A program made the position numbers and the translations under genes. The notes beneath the pieces are model-generated. The model saw nothing but the letters and a program-made list of their open reading frames with translations. It searched no databases and was not told where the DNA came from. Below are positions 44,707-54,689 of a stretch of 64,000 nt of DNA, piece after piece (the first letter of the stretch is position 1; each line of letters starts with the position of its first letter). The stretch covers positions 32,623,183 to 32,687,182 of the forward strand of contig CM077116.1 of assembly GCA_039619475.1 (NCBI GenBank), written 5' to 3'. This DNA comes from Icerya purchasi (taxonomy: Eukaryota > Arthropoda > Insecta > Hemiptera > Monophlebidae).

Positions 44707-47700
44707 TTTCCTGTATTTCTAACGTGCTCCCTCCCAAGTCTTTCAAACCACTTCGATCTCACCGTTGTCTCCTTTCTAAAACTGATTGGATTAAATTTCG
44801 TTCCTTGGTGCATTCCTCTCTCTTTCTTCTATTTCTGATGTTCCTGATTCCTTCTTCCGTTACGATTTTTTTACTCAAACGCTAGATTCTGCTCTCTCTG
44901 CATCTTCTCTTCCTATTTCCAACACGCGCGGTCGCTTTTCTCGTATGCCTCCTCACTCTGGTGGAACGAAGAATGTAAAGCAACGTTCCAAAAAAGCTCT
45001 GCTACCTTCAAAGACTTCCGCTCTCATTCCTCTATGTCCAACTTCCTAGCCTACAAAGAAGCCAACGCAAAAGCTCGTTTCATCCTAAAGAATTCTAGGT
45101 AGTCTTTCTGTTCTTCCTTCTCTGGAGACACGCCCTTCTCCCAGATCTGGAAAATGGCTAAGGCATTTAGATCACCCTTTTCTGAGCACCCTCGCCACTC
45201 GCACCCTTCCAAACCCAAGCTTGAGTGCTTCTTGGATTTTATTGCTTCCGCTTATAAGAAACTGTTCTTCCTTCTTTTCCTGTTGAATCTGAGCCTCACT
45301 TCCTCTCTTCTTCTTTCCGTTACGATGGGTTTGCATCCATTCTTAATAAATCCACTTCGTCTGCGCTTAGCCGGAACGGTTTCTCGTTCTTTATTCTTAA
45401 AAAACTCTCTCCTACTGCGTGGCTTTCCCTTCTCCATATTTTTAATTCTTTTTTCCTTTCTGGTTCTACTCCAAAATCCTGGAACGACTTTATTGTCATT
45501 CCTATTCCTAAAAGAATCATGTTCTTTCCGTCCCATTTCCCTGGCTTCTTGTCTGCGTAAACTTTTTGAAGGTTTGATTAACAATCGTCTTGTGTGGTAG
45601 CTGGAGCACAATAATCTAATCTCGGTTTCTGCCCTGGGCTTGGACCGGTTGACTACATTCGTTATTTCCTTTCGGATGTCTATAAGTCTTATCTAATTAA
45701 GAAATTCACCATTGCCTACTTTGTGGACGTCTCTTCTGTCTTTGATAATGTGCATTTTCCGTCTCTGGGTTCCAAACTATTTTCTTTTAACCTCCCTCCC
45801 GTCGTCGTCATTCTCATACTCAACCTCTTTCTGAACAGAACTCTCTTTTTCCTCTTCCTCTCATTCCACCTTGAGATGCGTTTATCGTGGACTCCCACAT
45901 GGCTCCTGTCTTAGTCCTACACTTTTTAATATTTGCTCTTTTGATATCGCTTCTCCTCCTATTCCTTCTTCCTCTTCGCTGACGACATTCTAGTCTATTC
46001 CACCTCTGACAATTTGTCCGCCGCTATTGATGAGTTGAATAATTCACTGTCTATTCTTAACAATTCCCTTTCTCGTCTTCACCTCTCTCTTTCTCCTACC
46101 AAGTCGTCTTGTATCATTTTTCTCTCCGCCCTTTAAGCGCACTCTAACTCGCATCATTGTATCTGGTATTCCTATTCCCGTTGTCAATTCCATATGCTAT
46201 CTTAGACTTTTTTTTTGAATAGCCGTTTCACATTCCATGAGCACATTTATTTTCCCTATAAATACTGTCTTAAAAGACATAATCTCCTTAAATCTCTTTC
46301 TCCCCTCAGATGGGGAGGCGATCCGTTTATTTTTCTAATTCTTTTCAAAGCCATTATTCGGTCCAAGCTCGACTATTTTTCCTTTATATACGGTAATTCC
46401 TCTAAGTCTCTTCTCTCTAAACTTAACCCGAACCAGAACTCTTGTCTCCGTTTGTGCATTGGAGCCCTGAAATCCTCCCCCATTCCCGCAGTTTTATCAG
46501 AGTCGGTTATCCAACCACTGTTTATTCGCCGTTCTCAACTTGAGTATCGGTTCCTATTTAAACGTCTCTCCATCTCCGCGTTCAAACTTACTTCTTCGTA
46601 TCTTTATATCAAAAATCACTGACATTTTTCTCTTTATAAAATCCCAATCCTGTCGCTCATTGCTGCCCGTCTTTCTAATTTTTCTTCTGTTGTCTTTTCC
46701 TATAACACTCTTCCTTACTTCTCTCATGACTTCAATAACCTGTAGCAGCCTATCAAATTTTCCTCTCTCCCACTTAGGGCCAATTCATCCTTTCACGTGT
46801 AGTCAACAATGAATTTCTTCATTTATTGAATTCCTCTTTTCCTGATCATGTATTGATCTTTACTGATGGTTCCAGGAACGAGGACGGTGTGGGTGGTGCG
46901 TTTACTGCTCCGTCGCTTCGGAATTCTGAGTCCTTCCGGCTTCCTTCCTTCTGCACTATTTTTTCTGCCAAGTCGATCGCCATCTTTCAGGCTATCTCTT
47001 TTATTTCCTCTTTAAGCGATTTTTCCCAATTCCTCATCATTTCGGACTCTAAAGGCGTCCTTCAAGCCCTATTCTCTTCTCCTTCACATTCCTCTGATAG
47101 TATTATTCTCTCAATTCGTTCTCTTACATCCACTCTGCAGTCATCCCGCTCTATTCTTATTGATTTTTTATAAGTCCCCAGTCATTCCGGAATTGATGGA
47201 AATGATGTAGCCGATTCGTTGGCTCGTTCTGCTGGTCGCCTTGATTCATTCCTCAACTATTTCCCTTCTTTAGATATCCTTTCCTTATCCAGCTCCAATA
47301 ACGTCAGACTTTGGCGGGATATTTATCCCTTCCTATTTACTAATCGTCATTCGCATTACCGTTTTATTCAGGCGATTCCTCGTTCCCTGTCTTGGTTCCA
47401 TTATATTCCTTTCGGTCGTCGCTCTTTTATTGTCTCCCTAATTCATCTCCGATCAATCATTCTCTCCTCCCCTCCTCTCGCTTTCGATTTGCTCTGTTGC
47501 CATCTTTTTATTGTTCTCTTCACGATTGTGATCCTCTTCGTTTATGTGATGCTGATCATATATTCTTCGAGTGTCCTGCTCTTCGTAATGAACGCTCCCT
47601 TTTATACGGCCAGCTTTTGTCATTAAGTCTCCCTACTCCCTATAACGCTTCCTTTATCTTCTCCTTTCCTTCATCTTCTGTGGTGCCTGCACTACTGTCC

Positions 47701-47801
47701 TTTGTTTCGTCCATTTTAGACCGCCTAGCTGTTTATTTTTTTAGCTTAGCTTTCCTGTTGTTGGATCAATGCCGTTGGCGCGCTCACAAAAAAAAAAAAA
47801 A
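44707..47801 (+). pseudogene. Family A LINE, longest copy (linker, RT, RNase H, C-terminus)
   Basis: From about 44940 successive frames give WWNEECKATFQ, FLAYKEANAKARF and FSQIWKMAKA (linker). RT blocks follow: SFRPISLASCLRKLFEGLIN at about 45530-45590, a frame with FADDILVYSTSDNL near 45980, and FRWG-type SPLRWGGDP near 46300. RNase H is at 46826-47173: LIFTDGSRNEDGVGGAFT, IFSAKSIAIFQAIS (Glu changed to Lys), IISDSKGVLQAL. The His block is SHSGIDGNDVADSLA. The cluster CPLH...CDADHIFFEC is near 47520. An A run at 47788-47800 is the tail. The coding strand is strongly pyrimidine-rich and the encoded protein Ser/Leu/Phe-rich. Endonuclease is missing. At least eight lesions. Confidence 0.8.
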
Positions 47802-49053
47802 TATTTAAATTAAAAAGTAAAGGTATGCGCACGCATACGTTCAACTTTTAGTAATATTTTACTTAATTCAGTTTAAGCCGATATAAAATTTCAAATTTGT
47901 AATTCAAAATATGCAACATAAATCTCCTTTTATTATACGTATATTTTTCATATAAACAAAGAGTGTTATACTATCACTGGTATATATTTTTAATTTTAAA
48001 TCGATTAATTGCGAAAACTTATAAATATGCTTACAATTTTTCGGAAATTAATAACAGTAACTGTAGTTGCGGTCTTGAAAATTACATTAATTAATAGTGA
48101 GCAATGAAATATACTTGAGGAACATTTGAAAAATTTAATAAATGTTGATTCAGCAGCAAGTTATGTTTTTTAAAATAAAATCTGTGTAACCGGTGTCGAC
48201 TGGCGATTCGTAAAATGTCCAAAATTCTCATACGGCAGAAAGAATTTCTGAAATTTCTCGTTCCACAGAATAAAATTGCTTGGTGATTTTTTTATTAGCA
48301 GATACTATTTTTAGCATTTTACCGAAGAACCATTTTCGATTCTATTCGCTGTACGTGACATTTTTCCAGCGTATTCTGTATTGAATAATTCTGCATCATT
48401 TATTTCAGCAGTTGGCGCTGTTGCTGATAGGATGTTTCGAGTTCTGTTCAATCAACTTTTTCAATCAGGCTTCTCATCTGATGAGATTTCCTTCGCCAGC
48501 GTGTTTCCCCTAGAAAGAAGCAGAAAAATTGCGGAAAAAAGAAGAATAAGTGAACAAATACGTGAAAGTGAGAGTAGTTGAATTTTCTGTAAACTAACGT
48601 TTTACGTCGGATTAACATTTAATACAAGTTATTTGACTGAGATTTAGAACTGCACTGACCGTATAATCTATACTTATGCAACAGCGTAAATTATTTTTAC
48701 TTTTAATATAGCATAAACAGAAGAACAAAAATCAAACAACAAGAATAAATTGTCTTAATCGAATATTACAGAAACTGTATTTCTAAATAATGGTTTTATT
48801 AGCAGAAATCGAAGGAATTACTGGAAACTGCAATTTTCTTGAAAGTAACGTAGACGATTCTTACTCGCAGTATTAAAGATTTGAAGAAAAGATCATAGTT
48901 TTACATCTCATCTGCAAGTCAATAGTTTTCTGGTAGAAACCACTGGGATGTTACAGTTTGTGGAGGACGCTGCAATCGTTTGTCGGCTATTGCGTACAGC
49001 AACTTGCAACTTACAGCTCATCGTTCTGATTTAAAATCTGCTATACCAACATT
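47802..49053. other. No recognised feature
   Basis: AT-rich unique-looking sequence. A 66-codon frame at 48381-48581 (ending ERSRKIAEKRRISEQIRES) has no identifiable family. Confidence 0.45.
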
Positions 49054-49402
49054 CGTCGCGATAGCCTAGTTGCTAGAGCGCTTGACTTCCGTTACGGAAA
49101 TCATGGGTTCGATCCCGAGCGACGACGAACTTATTACAAGAATTAAATAAATACCCGCTAATAATCACGTGGTAGGCATGGAAAACCACCACGTATACCA
49201 TCATATGTGCGCTAGTTTAGTACATACAGCAGACACACGCAGGACTGCACGTGTAGCGCGATAACAAGCGACTGCAATCAGTTCCGGGTGTGGTCTTGCG
49301 TGCGTACACTCGCGTTGCGTATAGCAATTGCCATGAGCGCTACCTATTCAGTACAACAAGAATGTACAAATGGGTAGTCACGACGCTAGGAATCGAGCGA
49401 TA
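49054..49402 (+). repeat. SINE family 1, full-length copy
   Basis: The head reads GATAGCCTAGTTGCTAGAGC (A box) and GGGTTCGATCCCGAGCGACG (B box), spaced as in a tRNA. The body of about 260 bases has AAACCACCACGTATACCATC and TAGCGCGATAACAAGCGACT, ending GTACAAATGGGTAGTCACGA. There is no acceptor stem, so it is a SINE and not a tRNA gene. Confidence 0.85.
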
Positions 49403-50011
49403 CGACTGAGAGAGATACCGACATTAATAGAAACAAATCAATTCCTGTAACGCTTACAGATAAATGATTCAGAGACATGATTATGAATGAATGAACCGTT
49501 ACCATGAGAGACAAAGTTGGATACTTCCGAGTATACCTGAATAGCCAACTGATTTGAAGAAAATACATTACAAAGTGGAAGAAATGAACATTTAGTGTAT
49601 TGACTATTTAATAATAAAGGGTATTTTTTGAAAATAAATTATTTTTAAGAACTACATTAAAAATAAAATAAAATTAGTGCAATCGAAATATTTCAGAACA
49701 AAGCTTCCACAGTAGTTTTATATAAATAAATATAGAAATTAATGGAAGCACCTGAAAAATACAAGAAAAGATCTGACATACTAAAGTAATTGTTATAACG
49801 TTGTGCTAGATAGTATTTTCAAAATTGTAACTTTAAGTGGAATCGTGCGTTGGATCGTATAATGAATATTTAATGTAGTATCACGTCAAAATATACTTGT
49901 GTGATATATACAAACTCTTACTGGACAGTTCAAAGGTAAGCAATCAAAATACACATAATTTGTTACAGTTCCACAGACCCAGTAATTTCATAAATCAATT
50001 GTAATTAGTTA
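49403..50011. other. No recognised feature
   Basis: AT-rich, no supported gene. Confidence 0.45.
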
Positions 50012-50308
50012 CATATATATATATATATAAAACTCGGCAATTTTGGCCTCACAAAGGGTTCTGTCCTTTGACCCCTCTTGCTTACATTTTCTCTTTCTCT
50101 TCTATACTTTGTATAGAATGACCAAAATTTACAACGTAATTCTTACCGGCATGATACATTTTTTTATTACAAAATCTAATGGGTGCATGATTAAGAATGA
50201 CGTTTTCATTTAATATTTAACTTTCATTACATAAAATTCGGACATTTTTTCTAATAGGGGCCGTCCTAATAATTTCGTTGTAATTAATATATATATATAT
50301 ATATATAT
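50012..50308 (+). mobile_element. TAE repeat copy 2 (shortened body)
   Basis: (TA)n, then AAACTCGGCAATTTTGGCCT, a hairpin CAAAGG...CCTTTG in the same place as in copy 1 but with different bases, TATACTTTGTATA, and TTACAACGTAATTCTTA at 50129-50145. The right arm is degenerate (TAATAATTTCGTTGTAA, 50267-50283) and is followed by (TA)n to 50308. The body is about 100 bases shorter than in copies 1 and 3. The right TA tract runs directly into a reverse RTE 3' end. Confidence 0.7.
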
Positions 50309-50371
50309 CTACTATTCTCCCTCGATTTCGAGTATGAGATTATCTTCTAATTCTTGGAGAATTAGAAGATA
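50309..50371 (-). mobile_element. RTE 3' UTR end fragment plus hairpin
   Basis: CTCCCTCGATTTCGAGTATG matches CTCACTCGTTGTCGAGTATG at about 59931, the 3' UTR of the RTE element at 59894-63300. In both cases it directly adjoins a (TA)n tract. It is followed by a perfect 13 bp hairpin, TATCTTCTAATTC / GAATTAGAAGATA with loop TTGGA (50341-50371). Confidence 0.55.
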
Positions 50372-50461
50372 GATAGCAGCGCAATTGAGAAGCATGTAAG
50401 CCGGAACGCAACTTAGCTTCCAGGCTGCCAACCAACATGAGAAAAGTTATCAATGACGAGG

Positions 50462-50715
50462 CGAACCAAGACGACTGGCCTACTCACGTCGATGCGATTG
50501 TTTGCCGGCTGAATATTTCTGTGTGACGTTAGCGCACATGCATGACTTTGTTCGGAACTGACTATAGTCGCTTGTTATCGCGCTATAAATTTAGTTCCCT
50601 AATACTGCTGTACACTAACTAGCGCGCATATTCTGTCATCGCCCGGGATCGAACCCAAGAATTTCAAAACCGAAGCCAAGCGCTCTAGAGCCACTAGGCC
50701 ATCACGAGACTATAA
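50462..50715 (-). repeat. SINE family 1, internally deleted
   Basis: Reversed, it shows ATGGCCTAGTGGCTCTAGAG (A box) and GGGTTCGATCCCGGGCGATG (B box). The ACCACCACGTA part of the body is missing, so the copy is about 100 bases short. The 3' part (TAGCGCGATAACAAGCGACT) is retained. Confidence 0.75.
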
Positions 50716-51244
50716 ATGCTCGAGAAAAAAAAATGGAAATAAAAATAAGAAATAGTGGATGCTGTGAGTAAATGCAGTATAGTTGCCTTGCTTTTTGCAT
50801 CCGGAAAACATTCGAAATTGTAGTTAAAAGTGGTTTGCTATGGTGGATAGAGAATGGGGATATTCTTCCTCCTCGTATGTTTGGATTCCGTCCCGGTAGA
50901 AGAACTTTGGATTATTTAGCTTCATTCCTTACCCATGTTTATTCATCGTTCATAGACAAGGAATTTCTGGTGGCTTCTTTTGTGGATATAAAGGGAATAT
51001 TTGACAACAACTCGCTACCTATCCTGTTTGAACAGCTATGTACTATTGGTTTCCGGTTGTTAAGGCAAAATTTACGTGTAACTTATTTTTAAATAGATGT
51101 CTTCATTTCTTAAGTCCTACTACTAAAGGGATAGAGAAACGTACTTCATATAGAGGACTTGTACAAGGATCTGTCATTGGCCCTATACTTTTTAATATCT
51201 ATGTAACTTGAATATTTGACAGACTGATAGCTTCTCAGTCATGC

Positions 51245-52207
51245 ATGTTATCCTGTGCTGACGACTTTATTTTATTTACAAAACAGAAAGATATATCTAA
51301 GTGCATATTAAACAGCCAAGTCTTCTTACTAGAATTAGGAAAAGATCTCACCATGAATGCTGCATGCGCCTTTCAGCAACTAGTTTCAAAATATCCAGAT
51401 TACAAAATAATGTTCACTGATGGATCCAAAATTGAAAATCGCACCGGCTACGCAATAATATCAGATCAGCTCGATACAATACGATGCTCGCTACCTGCAC
51501 TCTATTCCATTCAGTCGGCTGAGCTTTATGCTATTCTCATGGCTGTGCTTAATATTTCTTCAGACAAAAATTTAATTTGTACAGATTCCTTAGGAGCACT
51601 ACAAAGCTTACTTAAGTACCATGATCTTCAACAACATCCCATAGCAAAAGTAATTATCTCGGCCCTGCAAAAAACTCGCTTCCAAATAGTCTTCGTATGG
51701 ACTCCAAGTCATAGAGGAATTCCAGGCAACGAATCAGTGGACCAAGCTGCCAAAGAAGCAACCTATTTCAACCCTGTTCCAGACATTCCAATACCGACGG
51801 CGGATTTTAAGAAACATGTTACTTGTTGTCTAGATAAAAATTTCCATGACACGTGGCTGGAAGTTCCATCAACAAATAAATTAAAAAGAATTAAACATCG
51901 TTCAGTGCCATGGTTAACCTCAACTAGATGCAGCCGAAGAGAGGAAACGGCCCTTTGTCGGGTTCGCATTGGCCATACTGCTATCACACATTCATTCCTT
52001 CTGAATAAGGATGTTCCTCCTCAATGTGATTACTGCAATGTTCCGCTGACCGTTCAACACCTGCTTATCGATTGTACGAAATTCAAAACGGCACGAGAAA
52101 AATTCGCTCTGCCTTCATCACTTACAGAACTTCTTGGTGATGATGAAAGGATAATTTTCAGGCTTTTCGGATTTCTTAAAGAATCACATCTGCTACAGTT
52201 ACTATAA
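51245..52207 (+). CDS. Chimeric open frame: family B RT fragment fused to I-type RNase H
   Basis: A 320-codon frame. Residues 1-27 are the family B palm (LSCADDFILFTKQKDIS) up to the insertion point at 51325. The rest is the inserted I-type element. RNase H: KIMFTDGSKIENRTGYAI, SIQSAELYAILMAV, LICTDSLGALQSL, and VFVWTPSHRGIPGNESVDQA, with all catalytic Asp/Glu/Asp and His/Asp positions present. The C-terminal part is VRIGHTAITHSFL with CDYC...HLLIDC. The fusion arose by chance in frame. There is no sign that it is used; the I-type part is the best preserved RNase H in the window. Confidence 0.75.
   Translation: MLSCADDFILFTKQKDISKCILNSQVFLLELGKDLTMNAACAFQQLVSKYPDYKIMFTDGSKIENRTGYAIISDQLDTIRCSLPALYSIQSAELYAILMAVLNISSDKNLICTDSLGALQSLLKYHDLQQHPIAKVIISALQKTRFQIVFVWTPSHRGIPGNESVDQAAKEATYFNPVPDIPIPTADFKKHVTCCLDKNFHDTWLEVPSTNKLKRIKHRSVPWLTSTRCSRREETALCRVRIGHTAITHSFLLNKDVPPQCDYCNVPLTVQHLLIDCTKFKTAREKFALPSSLTELLGDDERIIFRLFGFLKESHLLQLL
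51311..51324. repeat. I-type insertion target duplication, left
   Basis: AACAGCCAAGTCTT, identical to 52275-52288. Confidence 0.9.
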
Positions 52208-52274
52208 TACATCTTTACCGGGCCTCTAGCCTAGTCGCTGTATACGGCATGTTAAATTAAATATAAAAAAAAAC
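51325..52274 (+). mobile_element. I-type LINE, 5'-truncated (950 bp)
   Basis: It starts within the region upstream of RNase H and ends with GGCCTCTAGCCTAGTCGCTG, AATATAAAAAAAAAC. It is flanked by a perfect 14 bp duplication. It carries intact RNase H and the C-terminal finger. Removing it rejoins the family B reading (NSQV to L/VNICTDAF), which confirms the boundary. Confidence 0.9.
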
Positions 52275-52288
52275 AACAGCCAAGTCTT
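52275..52288. repeat. I-type insertion target duplication, right
   Basis: AACAGCCAAGTCTT, following the A-rich tail. Confidence 0.9.
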
Positions 52289-52979
52289 AGTCAATATATG
52301 TACAGATGCTTTTGAGCGTATAGGACTCAATTCAGCACCTTCTAAATTGTCTGTCGCTGTTTTTAACCTATACGACCATTTAATAGGCAAGACGTCAAAA
52401 TTAAAATTTAAAATCAGGCGATAGAGTTTACCAATTATGTGAAATATTTAGGCTTACAATTCAATTCCAGGTTAACCCGGACCTTCCATATCAATACATT
52501 AGTTGATTAAAATGTATTCTCCATTGAAGGCAATTAGTAATTCATCGTGGGGAGGAGACCCACCAACGCTGGCTCTTGCTTTGCAAAGCAATTATTCTTT
52601 TCACCTGTAATATTAGATCATGCCGCACTATAGGTCTTCAAATGGAATGCAAAATTTCATCACTCCACATCCAAAGAATAGCTCTAATAGACAACTTTCT
52701 AATTAAATATTTTAGTTATCTTAACTATCCGTGTGTTTTTAAATTAATACATTTACACAGCAGCTGGGGGTTCGCTGATAATAAAATGCCTCCTAATATC
52801 AAAAGAATTAATAAGTACTCTAAGTTTATTCCGGCATTAATACCTATGTTTCCTTCCAAATATTTTAGTATAACCTACGACATTCAACTGGCTAAATTAG
52901 ATATTGAAATATCCCTCCTTTAGGGATTTAAATAAACAGTTACCTTTTAATTACAATTAATTCGTATTTCTTAGTTGTA

Positions 52980-53399
52980 ATGGAATCTCTTTATCCCAAT
53001 TATCTACAAGTTTCCTCCGATGGAGGGAAATTTTATGATCCTAAAAGAGCAGGGGCAGCGTTTATTATTCGTAACATCAAAGTAGAAAAGTTTAGACTTC
53101 CATCTGAGGCGTCTATTTCCACCGCAGAACTATTGGCTATTGATAAGGCTTGCGAATATATTCTTAATGCTATAAATTTCAAGGGGAGCTTTGTTATATA
53201 TTCTGAAAGTCACGGCACACTCCTAGCTCTACAACATGGCCATTTTAATTATATAAATCACCCTCTTATTTACGATATAAAGAACAAATGTGTTCAAATA
53301 ACGCAACATAAAGGCGTAATTAGGTTTTACTGGGTGCCAAGTCATTGTAGGATAGGACTTAACGTTCAGGCCGATGTTGCTGCGAAACAGACTAGCTAA
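52980..53399 (+). pseudogene. Family B RNase H
   Basis: A 139-codon open frame: LQVSSDGGKFYDPKRAGAAF (first Asp kept), ISTAELLAIDKACEYI (Glu kept), VIYSESHGTLLALQHG (the usual SDS is SES, so the third acidic residue is Glu), and YWVPSHCRIGLNVQADVAAK (His/Asp block). It ends early at 53399; the C-terminal finger follows in another frame. Part of the element at 50766-53870. Confidence 0.7.
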
Positions 53400-53541
53400 T
53401 CGGGTTATATATTTGCATTTATACTATTAACGAATCTTATCAATATAGTTAGAAGGGATAATAAGTCTGATAGGTAAAATTTACAGTATAGTTCAGACTT
53501 GACTCCCGAAATACCCGTAGTTTTACCAGAACTATCTATCG

Positions 53542-53841
53542 ATGTCGGCTGGTCAATTTCGTAAGTTTATCACAACTATTTGTCAGTTACACAGGGGACA
53601 CTCTAGAGTGTCTTTAAATTTTCAAAGCGCAAATCGATCCAACCAACACTGTAACAATAATGCGTCTGTCAGTTTCAGAGATGACATTAAAAATCTATTA
53701 TTTAACTGTGAATTATATAAAGCTAGAAGATCAGTTCTTGTTAGTGATTTAAATCTACCATATTGTGTACATCATATATTTTGCTGCGATGTATGGGACC
53801 TTCTGTTGTGTTTAAATTTATTCATAAAAATCAAATTTTAG
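53542..53841 (+). pseudogene. Family B C-terminal finger
   Basis: A 99-codon frame: QFRKFITTICQLHRGHSRVS, then HCNNNASVSFRDDIKNLLFN and CELYKARR. The finger lacks one His relative to the I-type pattern. The tail ends at 53841 with a short 3' UTR and an A run near 53918. Confidence 0.6.
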
Positions 53842-53922
53842 TTTAGGCTAAAGTAATTTCTCCCTTACATTGAACAATGCTAATCATACACACATAAAAT
53901 AGTTGTATGTATATATAAAAAA

Positions 53923-53923
53923 A

Positions 53924-53954
<31 letters not shown>

Positions 53955-54321
53955 CGGCTATTTTGGACTCGCAAGGAGCTGTGAGCCTCGACCCCTCTTG
54001 CTTTCATTTCTGTCCCTTTCTCTTCTATACTTTGTATAAAATGATCAAAATTTACAATGTAATTCTTACTGGCACCAATACAAAAAAAATAACATAATCA
54101 CAAAAATCCTATCCTAACATTTAACTTTCATTATATAAAATCAAAAAAAGATTTCGTTACATAAAATTGTGTCATTTTTTAAATATCAATAACAAACGTT
54201 ACATCAAATTGGGATATTTTTGGGGTCATTTTGCGTTACATTAAATTACGACATTTTTTTGGGACATTTTTTCTAATGGGGTAGCCTAAGAATTACATTG
54301 TAATTAATATATATATATATA
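53923..54321 (+). mobile_element. TAE repeat copy 3
   Basis: The layout is as in copy 1: (TA)n, AAACTCGGCTATTTTGGAC, TATACTTTGTATA, left arm TTACAATGTAATTCTTA (54052-54068), a body with ACATAAAATTGTGTCATTTT-like units, right arm TAAGAATTACATTGTAA (54287-54303), and (TA)n to 54321. Relative to copy 1 the left arm has C to T and the right arm the matching G to A. A SINE begins 12 bases after its end. Confidence 0.75.
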
Positions 54322-54333
54322 CTTGTACATAGT

Positions 54334-54672
54334 CGTTGCGATAGCCTAGTTGCCAGAGCGCTTGGCTTCCGTTACAGAAGTCTCAGGTTCGATCCTGGGC
54401 GACGACAGAAGTTATTACGAAAAGTTAAATTAAAATCGTGGAAAGTAATGGCAAACCACCACGTACAACATCATATGTGCTCTAGGTCAGTACACAGCAG
54501 CTACACGCAGGACTGCATTTGTAGCGCGAGAAATCAAACATTTACAATCAGTTCCGAATTTAGTCTTGCGTATGTAGTATACCCCGTTGCACATAATAAT
54601 TGCCTACACAACCTGTAACTGTACGGCTAAAATGTATGAAAAAGGTTGCTCACCAACCGAACGGTTGAGGAA
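54334..54672 (+). repeat. SINE family 1
   Basis: GCGATAGCCTAGTTGCCAGA (A box) and CAGGTTCGATCCTGGGCG (B box), then AAACCACCACGTACAACATC and TAGCGCGAGAAATCAAAC. The 3' end is diverged from the copy at 49054. Confidence 0.8.
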
Positions 54673-54689
54673 ATAATAATGATATTTTT

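Larger units (their letters stand above)
50766..53870 (+). mobile_element. Family B LINE (RT + RNase H), split by an I-type insertion
   Basis: RT opens at 50772 with CIRKTFEIVVKSGLLWWIEN, MFGFRPGRRTLDYLASF and ASFVDIKGIFDN. A CADDFILFT catalytic block lies near 51250. The frame is cut at 51324 and resumes at 52289 with TDAFERIGLNSAPSKLS, YLGLQFNSRLTRTFH and SSWGGDPPT. RNase H follows at 52980-53399 and the C-terminal finger at 53542-53841. It is related to family A (LASCLRKLFEGL...MFGFRPRNGS) but distinct. 5' truncated; several stops. A relic of the same type lies at 9553-10616. Confidence 0.75.

Noticed and set aside
45252..45611. Minus-strand Arg/Lys-rich frame of 119 codons
   Set aside because: It is the antisense of the pyrimidine-rich family A RT region.
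48381..48581. Small host gene of 66 codons with a charged C-terminus
   Set aside because: Nothing beyond an open frame supports it.
49054..49130. tRNA gene
   Set aside because: A and B boxes are present, but no acceptor stem closes, and the segment continues as a repeated SINE body.
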